Source: Melioribacteraceae bacterium | GTDB lineage: Bacteria > Bacteroidota > Ignavibacteria > Ignavibacteriales > Melioribacteraceae | Assembly: GCA_026983755.1 (NCBI GenBank) | Contig: JALSTL010000012.1 | Span: forward strand, 1 to 5,403 | Direction: 5' to 3' | Length of the DNA: 5,403 nucleotides | The notes under the pieces: model-generated | Database searches by the model: none | The model's input: the letters and a program-made list of their open reading frames with translations, nothing else | What the model was told of the DNA's origin: nothing | Position numbers and translations under genes: made by a program | In this document: positions 1-5,403 of the stretch, piece by piece | Position numbering within the stretch: the stretch's first letter is position 1 | Layout of the letters: each line of letters opens with the position of its first letter

Positions 1-122
1 ATTACCTTTTGTGATAAATAAAAATTGTAACTTACGGATAGAAATATAATTTTATTAATTATTAAAAACTAAATCTAAAATTATTTTGCTGAAAAATAAT
101 TTGTAAATAAGAAAGAGTATAA

Positions 123-740
123 ATGAATAAAACATTAAAAGATTTTCTCGGAAGTATTGAGCAAAAAAATATACTAACCTTCGAAAAATTTAATAATCTT
201 TCTCTGCAAAAAATTCAAGAGTCGGAAAATGTTACCTTAACGGAAAATGAAGCAATGTTGTTAAGTTATACTAAAATTAATATTCAACGAACTTTTAGAA
301 TCTTAAAAACATTTAAACCAACCGGTACTTTGGAAAAAATTATTTCACAAATAAATTCTCCTCAAACTTGGTTTGCAATTACGGAAGACTGGTGCGGAGA
401 CTCAGCTCAAAATTTACCTTATTTTGCAAAGTATGCAGAATTAAATCCGAACATTGATTTCAACATTATTTTGCGCGATAAGAATTTGGAATTGGTTGAT
501 AATTATTTTACCGAAGGAAACGCAAGAAGTATTCCCAAAGTTGTCGGTTTTAATTCCAAAGGAGAAGAAATTTTTGTTTGGGGTGCAAGACCAAAAGTTG
601 CACAGGAATTGGTAACACAATTAAAGAATGACGGTTTTCCTAAAGAAGAGTTCAACAAAAAATTACATTTATGGTATGCAAAAAACAAAGGTAAAGAATT
701 GGAAAAAGAACTTATTACTTTATTTAAAAAATTAACTTAA
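123..740 (+). CDS. Thioredoxin-fold family protein with a CGDS (single-cysteine) active site
   Basis: This 205-residue protein has no signal peptide or membrane segment, so it is probably cytoplasmic. The thioredoxin core begins around residue 80. The active-site loop reads EDWCGDSAQNLP, with Cys91 at the usual N-terminal position and Ser94 where a classical CxxC protein has its second cysteine. The SIPK segment around Pro138 fits the cis-proline loop that packs against the active site, followed by a strand (VVGFNSKGEEIF) and a C-terminal helical tail. Residues 1-75 form a helical N-terminal extension. This layout and length match the bacterial family Pfam calls Thioredoxin_9, as I recall it. 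One active-site cysteine suggests monothiol chemistry, such as glutathione-like or mixed-disulfide exchange, or a non-redox role; the substrate is unknown. The ATG at 123 is chosen because the N-terminal extension is in frame and a purine-rich stretch (aagaaagag) precedes it, though that is only a weak ribosome site. It is convergent with the next gene. Confidence 0.9.
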   Translation: MNKTLKDFLGSIEQKNILTFEKFNNLSLQKIQESENVTLTENEAMLLSYTKINIQRTFRILKTFKPTGTLEKIISQINSPQTWFAITEDWCGDSAQNLPYFAKYAELNPNIDFNIILRDKNLELVDNYFTEGNARSIPKVVGFNSKGEEIFVWGARPKVAQELVTQLKNDGFPKEEFNKKLHLWYAKNKGKELEKELITLFKKLT

Positions 741-799
741 GTTATTTGATATTTTCTTTTGAGAGAAATCGAATATTACACATATATCTTTTATAAAAA

Positions 800-821
800 A
801 TTCAACGGTAACTGATTGAAT
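800..821. terminator. Possible bidirectional terminator between convergent genes
   Basis: ATTCAA at 800-805 and TTGAAT at 816-821 form a 6-bp inverted repeat, possibly extended by a C-G and a G-U pair past a bulged A. On the minus strand the hairpin is followed at once by a T-run (complement of the A's at 795-799), which suits the end of the gene at 840-1595. On the plus strand it is followed by the T-rich stretch 821-839, a weaker tail. It sits about 60 bp after the stop of the plus-strand gene. The stem is AT-rich and short, so this rests on position and shape only. Confidence 0.4.
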
Positions 822-839
822 ATTTATTTAATATTTTTA

Positions 840-1595
840 TTATTTAAGTTTAGAGTTTTTAATTTTAAATTTTAATTTGAAAGTTACTTCTGTTGTAACA
901 TTTTTCCCATTCTGTTCACCGGGAATAAATTTTGTATTTTTAACCGCATCCACGGCAATTTCATCCAATCCGTAATTTAATTTTTTAATTACCTTTACAC
1001 TTTCAACATTCCCGCTATTGTTTATTAATGCGGTTATCAGAACATCACCTTCAATTTTTTTCTTTTTTGCCAGTGGTGTATAATATAATTTTTTTTCAAT
1101 GGCTTTTATACCTCCAATAGGTTCGGGACAAATTTGTAAATTACAAATAAAATCATCTTGAGTATTTTTATTTTTTTTACTTCTACCAACAAAATCACCA
1201 TGTGAAGGAACATAGTTGGAATCATATTCAAACCTATATAGTTTTTCCGGAATTCCGTTATTATATACACTTACCGTTTTTAATTGACCGTTTTTATAAT
1301 ATTCATTATAAATACCGTCTAAAATTCCATGCCGTACATATTTTTCGTTTTTTATTAAACCGTTTCGATAAAAATTTTTAACCCAACCGTTAAGTTTACC
1401 GTTCAAATATGTTTTTTCAGTTTTTAAATTTCCGTTTTCATAATACCAGTAAGATGTTCCACTGAGTACACCTTTTATAAATGAAACCTTGGATTCAATT
1501 TGTTTTTTTGAATAATATGATTTTCTTATTCCGTTTTGTGCTTTTATTGTAATAAGAAACACTAAAATAAAAAGTACCGATAATTTTTTCTGCAT
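840..1595 (-). CDS. Secreted MORN-repeat protein with TonB C-terminal domain
   Basis: This 251-residue protein starts with a Sec signal peptide: two lysines, a hydrophobic stretch to residue 17, and likely cleavage after Ala19 (IKA-QN). Residues 46-114 hold three MORN/YwqK-type repeats exactly 24 residues apart, each built on G-x(4)-Y/F-Y-x-NG-x-L/I-K. Residues 157-246 match the TonB C-terminal domain: the PEPIGG start, the strand pair EGDVLITALINNSGNVESVKV, the GLDEIAVDAVK helix, and the FIPGEQNGKNV motif before a last strand. Unlike a true TonB energy transducer it has no retained inner-membrane anchor and no proline-rich spacer, so periplasmic or outer-membrane display is more likely than energy transfer. 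The TonB_C fold may serve as a protein- or peptidoglycan-binding module; this is inference. A Cys pair (C151, C156) lies at the domain junction. ATG is used at 1595, and the gene is transcribed away from the transpeptidase-like gene. Confidence 0.92.
   Translation of the reverse strand: MQKKLSVLFILVFLITIKAQNGIRKSYYSKKQIESKVSFIKGVLSGTSYWYYENGNLKTEKTYLNGKLNGWVKNFYRNGLIKNEKYVRHGILDGIYNEYYKNGQLKTVSVYNNGIPEKLYRFEYDSNYVPSHGDFVGRSKKNKNTQDDFICNLQICPEPIGGIKAIEKKLYYTPLAKKKKIEGDVLITALINNSGNVESVKVIKKLNYGLDEIAVDAVKNTKFIPGEQNGKNVTTEVTFKLKFKIKNSKLK
1254..1460 (-). repeat. Three MORN/YwqK-type coding repeats, 72-nt period
   Basis: The repeats begin at residues 46 (GTSYWYYENG), 70 (GWVKNFYRNG) and 94 (GIYNEYYKNG), each followed by a charged strand and a turn glycine. 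The 24-residue period is exact across all three. At the DNA level the shared AAC-GG(N) codons for Asn-Gly recur, but the copies have diverged, so this is an old protein-level repeat rather than a recent tandem duplication. In related proteins such repeats form stacked beta-hairpins; ligand unknown here. Confidence 0.72.
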
Positions 1596-1676
1596 TTGTA
1601 TTTATCAATTTTTAATTTAAGGAGTAAATTTATATTTTATTTTACATAATTGGTATTTATAAATTTTTGCCTTTTT
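1596..1676. promoter_or_regulatory. Divergent intergenic region with no clear consensus promoter
   Basis: These 81 bp separate the divergent starts of the MORN/TonB gene (minus) and the transpeptidase-like gene (plus), so both promoters should lie here or just inside the coding regions. I looked for the Bacteroidota -7 element TAnnTTTG. Toward the plus gene the nearest match is the aaatttttgc stretch (1661-1670), which misses the TA and lies only 7 nt from the ATG, implying a nearly leaderless transcript if real. Toward the minus gene, the complement of 1624-1631 reads TAAATTTA, one base off the consensus. No matching -33 element is evident for either. Treat both as weak candidates. Confidence 0.3.
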
Positions 1677-2954
1677 ATGAAATATTACAAAAATATTTTT
1701 TTTCTGCTTCTTTTTTTTTCTAATGTTTTTTTTGCTCAAAACTACATTAACCAGAATAAATTAACTAGCAAATTCGTTCTGAAAAAAAAACAAAATGAAT
1801 ATTATAAAAACCTAATTACCAATATTTATAATGTTTTTCTTTTGGCTATCAACAAATCAACTGTAAACAGTTGGAGTAAAGCTTTAACAGAAGCCGAATC
1901 CCTTTTTATTAAAGGAGAAAAAATAAATAAAGCGATTGCAAAATCCTTAAGTATTGAACCGGATAAATTTGTAAAATTGCAACAAGCCGCTTTGGAAGCA
2001 GCTTTTGCAACTGATAGAAATATTTTTTCAAAACAAATTAAAAAAATATTTGATAATACAAATGATATTGTTTCTTACACAATTGCCGCAAATTATTTAC
2101 AAAGGAGCAAAAAAGACATTTATACTAATTATTTTTTATTATCCGATTCGGAAAAGCGTTTCGGGAACGTTCATAACAATCCCATTTTAATAAGCTTTAA
2201 GTTTTATCTAAAAAATTCAATACAAAAAATTTTTAGAAAAAGACCTCCTATAAAAGATTTGTTAAACAATAAATTTCAAAACGGTAAAACAATAGTTTAC
2301 ACATTTTTAAGACATAACAGAAATTACCCGGGTATAACAATTGTGAAAAAACCGGACGGTACATTTGTTAAAAATAAAAACGGTTCTATTTTAGGTATTC
2401 CCCAGCTTGCAATATCGTATTCAAATTTACCAGCTTATATTCCAAACGGTAATACACCGCAAGGTATTTATTCTATTGTAGGCACATATATTTCTCCTTC
2501 AAAAACAATTGGGCCAACACCAAACATTTTAGTTCGTACTCCTTTTGAAGTTTCCGCTAATATTTTTTTTCATAAAAAAAATGCGTATAAAAAGTTTAGC
2601 ATAAACGATTACAAAAATTTAATTCCGAAATCATGGCAAAATTATTTCCCGATTTATCAGTCGTTTTATGCGGGTAAAAGCGGACGAAAGTTAATAATAA
2701 TGCATGGTTCAACTGATAATTTGGAATATTATAAATCTAAACCGTATTATCCTATGTCTCCTACACAAGGGTGTTTAAGCACAAAAGAAATTTGGAATAG
2801 TAATACGGGAAAACTAATTGAAAGTGACCAAGTTAAACTTGTAAATGCTTTCAGAAGTGCAAAACAAAATAAAGGTTTTTTAATTGTTATAGAAATAGAT
2901 AATAAAAACAAACCGGTTTCAATAAACGACGTAAATAATATGATTACCAATTAA
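1677..2954 (+). CDS. Secreted L,D-transpeptidase-like (YkuD-fold) protein
   Basis: This protein has 425 residues from the ATG at 1677. That start is preferred to the in-frame TTG at 1650 because it gives a clean signal peptide (K2, K5, hydrophobic core 7-19, likely cleavage after Ala20 in FFA-QN). Residues 21-200 are mostly helical and match no family I recognise. The C-terminal half carries hallmarks of an L,D-transpeptidase: a strand/turn NGNTPQGIYSI (257-267), like the TPxGxY segment of YkuD domains, then IIMHGS with His343-Gly344, and SPTQGCLS with the presumed nucleophile Cys366. In typical YkuD enzymes the motif is HG(T/S) to S-x-GC-(I/L)-R about 16-18 residues apart; here the spacing is 23, with a Tyr/Pro-rich insert, and Ser replaces the usual Arg after Cys-Leu. 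A periplasmic role in peptidoglycan cross-linking, lipoprotein attachment or cross-link removal would follow from the family, but the exact reaction is unassigned. Its 3' end faces the glycosidase gene across 18 bp. Confidence 0.85.
   Translation: MKYYKNIFFLLLFFSNVFFAQNYINQNKLTSKFVLKKKQNEYYKNLITNIYNVFLLAINKSTVNSWSKALTEAESLFIKGEKINKAIAKSLSIEPDKFVKLQQAALEAAFATDRNIFSKQIKKIFDNTNDIVSYTIAANYLQRSKKDIYTNYFLLSDSEKRFGNVHNNPILISFKFYLKNSIQKIFRKRPPIKDLLNNKFQNGKTIVYTFLRHNRNYPGITIVKKPDGTFVKNKNGSILGIPQLAISYSNLPAYIPNGNTPQGIYSIVGTYISPSKTIGPTPNILVRTPFEVSANIFFHKKNAYKKFSINDYKNLIPKSWQNYFPIYQSFYAGKSGRKLIIMHGSTDNLEYYKSKPYYPMSPTQGCLSTKEIWNSNTGKLIESDQVKLVNAFRSAKQNKGFLIVIEIDNKNKPVSINDVNNMITN
1696..1733 (+). repeat. Cluster of T homopolymer tracts in signal-peptide codons
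   Basis: Within 38 bp there are uninterrupted T runs of 8 (1696-1703), 9 (1711-1719) and 8 (1726-1733), and a run of nine A's follows at 1782-1790. They encode the Phe/Leu-rich signal-peptide core (the T runs) and Lys codons just after the cleavage site (the A run). Single-base slippage in any of them would shift the frame before the mature protein begins. Runs of this kind also arise by chance in very AT-rich genes, so the tract is described as seen and switching is only a possibility. Confidence 0.6.
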
Positions 2955-2972
2955 ATGAATAACATTTTTTAT

Positions 2973-5403
2973 TTAGGTATTCAATTGTTGAATTAATTTT
3001 GCAATCAAACCCGTCCAACCCGTTTGATGAGATGCACCGACTCCACGACCGGTATCTCCATGAAAATATTCGGAAAAAAGAATATAATCTTTGAAATGTT
3101 TATCCGTTTGAAACTTTTTATTTTCACCGTATATTGGTCTGTATCCGGTTTTATCCGGCATAAAAAGTTTTAATAATCTCTTTGATATTTCCGTAGCAAT
3201 TTCTTTCAAAGTAAAAAATTTTCCGCTGTTTGTAGGATATTCAACTTTAAAATCATCGCCGTAATAATGATAAAATTTATGTAAAGATTCAATTATTAAA
3301 TAATTAATCGGAAACCAAATAGGGCCTCGCCAATTGGAATTACCGCCAAACATATAACAATCCGATTCACCCGGAACATAAGAAACTTTAAAAGATTTTC
3401 CTTCTATATGAAAATGATAAGGATGTTCTTTATAATATTTGGATAAAGCTCTAATACCAAATTCGGATAAAAATTCGGTTTCGTCCAACATACGTTTAAG
3501 CAGCATTTTCATTCTATGTCCACGCAATAGCGAAAATAATTTTCGCTCTTTATTTCCGCCAATTTTCCAACGCGAAATAAGATTTGCCAAATCGGGTCTG
3601 TATTTTAAAAACCAATCGGCACGCTTGGAAAATTCCGGAGCTTTTTCCATTACGTCGGGTTCTAAAACTTCAACGGCAAAAAGAGGAATTAAACCAACAA
3701 TAGAGCGAACTTTTAACCTATGCAAACTACCGTCTGGTAAACTTAAAATATCGTAATAAAATTCATCATCGTCATCCCATAAATCCAAATCATCTTCACT
3801 TATATTTGCCATTGCACCGGCAATATAAAGAAAATGTTCAAAAAATTTTGTGGCAGTATCTTGATAAATATGATTGTACTTGGCAAGTTCGAGAGAAATT
3901 TTTAAAAGATTTAAACTGTACATAGCCATCCAAGCAGTGCCGTCGGCTTGTTCTAAAAAGCCACCGGCCGGTAGCTCTGTAGAATTACGATCGAATACAC
4001 CAATATTGTCCAATCCTAAAAATCCACCTTCGAATATATTATTATTGTTATGATCTTTTTTGTTAACCCACCAAGTAAAATTAATAAGTAATTTGTGAAA
4101 AACTCTTTCAAGAAAATTAATATCGCCATTTCCCTTATTATTTTTTTTATCAATTTTATAAACTTGCCAAGTTGCCCAAGCGTGTACCGGAGGATTAACT
4201 TCACCGAATTCCCATTCGTATGCAGGTAACTGCCCGTTCGGATGCATATACCATTCTCGTGTAAATAACAAAAGCTGACTTTTGGCAAATTCGGGATCTA
4301 TCATTGCAAATGTTATTGTATGAAAAGCCAAATCCCACGAAGCATACCAAGGATATTCCCATTTATCCGGCATCGAGATAATATCGAAATTGTTTAAATG
4401 AATCCATTCTTTATTTCTTCCTTTTTTTCTGCTTGGCGGCGGTGGAGGTTGTTTTGGATCTCCATTTAAAAATTGTGCAACGTCAAAATAATAAAATTGT
4501 TTGGTCCATAACATACCGGCAAGTGCTTGTCTTTGAATTTTTTTTTGTTCTTTATCTTTTATACTCTTTTGAAAATTATTATAAAACTTATCGGCGGAAG
4601 AAAGGGCTTTATTAAAAAGCTCTTCTTTATTTTGGAAAGGGAATTTAATTTTATTGTTAGATAATCTTAAATATATTTGCTTGGAACTTTTTGCTTTTAT
4701 TTTTAAGTTATAGTTTATACCGGTTTTGGTTCCATTGGAAAAATTTATTTCATTTATTTTGCCGTCAACTATGTAATTATTTATTCCGTCTTTAAAATAT
4801 CCTTCTTTTTTTATATTGTATAATTTTTCAGTATTAGTTTCGTTATCACAAAAAATAATTTCTGGGTTTCCGCTGCAAAATAATTTATATTTTTTAAAGT
4901 CTTTATGTTCAATCTCAATTGTTGTTTTATTAAATAATTTGAGGTTAGGTATATAATTGTTATAACCCCAAGCCCAAGTATTCCTATACCATAATTGCGG
5001 TATAACATTTAAAAGCGCTTCGCTATCGGCTCTGTTAAATATTTTTATTCTAATTAAAATATCTTCGTAGTCAACTTTAGCGTATTCAATGAAAATATCA
5101 AAATATTCATTGTTGTCGAAAATGCCGGTATCAATTAATTCATATTCCGGTTGATGTTTACTACGTTTGTAATTTTCGTATATTAATTTTGCATAAGGAA
5201 ATTCTTGTTGAGGATATTTATAAAGCATTTTCATATATGAATGAGTAGGAGTGTTATCCAAATAGTAATAATACTCTTTTACATCTTCGCCGTGGTTACC
5301 TTGCGTACCTGTTAATCCGAATAATCTTTCTTTAATAATCGGGTCTTTTTTATTCCAGAAAGCAACAGAAAAAGATAGAAGTTGATTCTTATCGCATATA
5401 CCG
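2973..5403 (-). CDS. GH63-type glycoside hydrolase (MGH1-like 'glucosidase'), N-terminus beyond window
   Basis: The frame is open from the right edge to the TAA at 2973-2975, giving 809 visible residues. The TTG at 5261 is an internal leucine, not a start: the 47 codons before it encode family sequence, including KERLFGLTG, GNHGEDVKEYYYYLD and then NTPTHSYMK. Full-length bacterial relatives run near 880-900 residues as I recall, so roughly 70-90 are missing off-window. The beta-rich N-terminal part leads into an (alpha/alpha)6-barrel. Visible landmarks (numbered from the right edge) are the PPPPPSRKKGRN linker, MPDKWEYPWYASWDLAFH with probable general acid Asp357, HPNGQLPAYEWEFG, GGNSNWRGPIW (686-696), and FSEYFHGDTGRG with probable general base Glu778, then the family's GASHQTGWTGLIAKLI ending. 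These two acids are assigned by analogy with GH63 inverting enzymes. No signal peptide can be judged. Close relatives, including yeast YMR196W, are annotated as glucosidases with no firm substrate; alpha-glucoside or glycoconjugate hydrolysis in the cytoplasm is a reasonable guess. The promoter lies outside. Confidence 0.95.
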   Translation of the reverse strand, partial: GICDKNQLLSFSVAFWNKKDPIIKERLFGLTGTQGNHGEDVKEYYYYLDNTPTHSYMKMLYKYPQQEFPYAKLIYENYKRSKHQPEYELIDTGIFDNNEYFDIFIEYAKVDYEDILIRIKIFNRADSEALLNVIPQLWYRNTWAWGYNNYIPNLKLFNKTTIEIEHKDFKKYKLFCSGNPEIIFCDNETNTEKLYNIKKEGYFKDGINNYIVDGKINEINFSNGTKTGINYNLKIKAKSSKQIYLRLSNNKIKFPFQNKEELFNKALSSADKFYNNFQKSIKDKEQKKIQRQALAGMLWTKQFYYFDVAQFLNGDPKQPPPPPSRKKGRNKEWIHLNNFDIISMPDKWEYPWYASWDLAFHTITFAMIDPEFAKSQLLLFTREWYMHPNGQLPAYEWEFGEVNPPVHAWATWQVYKIDKKNNKGNGDINFLERVFHKLLINFTWWVNKKDHNNNNIFEGGFLGLDNIGVFDRNSTELPAGGFLEQADGTAWMAMYSLNLLKISLELAKYNHIYQDTATKFFEHFLYIAGAMANISEDDLDLWDDDDEFYYDILSLPDGSLHRLKVRSIVGLIPLFAVEVLEPDVMEKAPEFSKRADWFLKYRPDLANLISRWKIGGNKERKLFSLLRGHRMKMLLKRMLDETEFLSEFGIRALSKYYKEHPYHFHIEGKSFKVSYVPGESDCYMFGGNSNWRGPIWFPINYLIIESLHKFYHYYGDDFKVEYPTNSGKFFTLKEIATEISKRLLKLFMPDKTGYRPIYGENKKFQTDKHFKDYILFSEYFHGDTGRGVGASHQTGWTGLIAKLIQQLNT

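Noticed and set aside
81..103. Possible promoter of the thioredoxin-like gene (TTATTTTG at 81-88 and TAATTTG at 97-103)
   Set aside because: Both are imperfect against TAnnTTTG (a mismatch in the first, wrong spacing in the second) and neither has a -33 partner. The 122-bp leader shows nothing else I can support.
1619..1624. AAGGAG, a strong Shine-Dalgarno-like string on the plus strand
   Set aside because: It lies about 50 nt before the ATG at 1677 and no start codon sits at a workable distance behind it, so it looks like chance.
1650..1676. In-frame TTG start nine codons upstream of the transpeptidase-like gene's ATG
   Set aside because: It would put nine extra residues before a well-formed signal peptide, and no ribosome site supports it; the ATG at 1677 is the better start.
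1733..1742. TAGTTTTG on the minus strand, an exact TAnnTTTG match upstream of the MORN/TonB gene
   Set aside because: It lies about 140 bp from the start, inside the signal-peptide region of the divergent gene, with no -33 element; an 8-bp loose motif is expected by chance in such AT-rich DNA.
2562..2582. Perfect T8-CAT-A8 inverted repeat inside the transpeptidase-like gene
   Set aside because: It is explained by Phe-Phe-His-Lys-Lys codons (TTT and AAA) in frame, and an all-AT stem in mid-gene is unlikely to be functional.
2953..2970. AAATG/CATTT hairpin with a T run after the transpeptidase-like gene
   Set aside because: Five pairs, four of them A-T, and a short tail are too weak to call a terminator in DNA this AT-rich.
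3439..3756. 105-codon open frame on the plus strand opposite the glycosidase gene
   Set aside because: It lies antisense to highly conserved GH63-type coding sequence and its translation shows no recognisable domain; a shadow frame.
4425..4450. Locally GC-rich patch in the glycosidase gene that looked like inserted DNA
   Set aside because: It encodes the PPPPP-S-R-K linker, which I recall as usual for this family; proline codons alone raise the GC.

Overview
This AT-rich window (by eye about 70% A+T) looks like chromosomal DNA of a Bacteroidota bacterium, probably flavobacterial or a close relative. The signs are Sec signal peptides ending in -AQ-N, a TonB C-terminal domain joined to MORN/YwqK-type repeats, a CGDS thioredoxin-like protein of a Bacteroidota type, and no convincing Shine-Dalgarno sites. 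The standard genetic code fits all four genes. I see no RNA gene, CRISPR array, insertion sequence, integrase or other mobility mark.

Layout: (1) 1-122 is noncoding leader. (2) 123-740 (+) is a cytoplasmic thioredoxin-fold protein. (3) 741-839 is a convergent gap with a hairpin at 800-821 that could terminate both flanking genes. (4) 840-1595 (-) is a secreted protein with three 24-residue MORN-type repeats and a TonB C-terminal domain. (5) 1596-1676 is an 81-bp divergent gap that must hold the starts of both flanking genes. (6) 1677-2954 (+) is a secreted protein with a divergent L,D-transpeptidase (YkuD-like) catalytic region. (7) An 18-bp convergent gap follows. (8) 2973 to the right edge (-) is a large GH63-type glycoside hydrolase whose N-terminus lies outside the window. 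Its reading frame continues through the right edge, beyond the internal TTG at 5261.

The four genes alternate in strand (+, -, +, -), so no two share an operon here, and nothing ties them into one pathway. Two are probably envelope proteins (the MORN/TonB protein and the transpeptidase-like protein) and share a divergent promoter region, so co-regulation is possible but unproven. I found no clear new multi-gene system. The points most worth a second look are the atypical transpeptidase-like active site with its unassigned N-terminal half, the cluster of homopolymer tracts in that gene's signal-peptide codons, and the MORN/TonB fusion that lacks a TonB-style membrane anchor.
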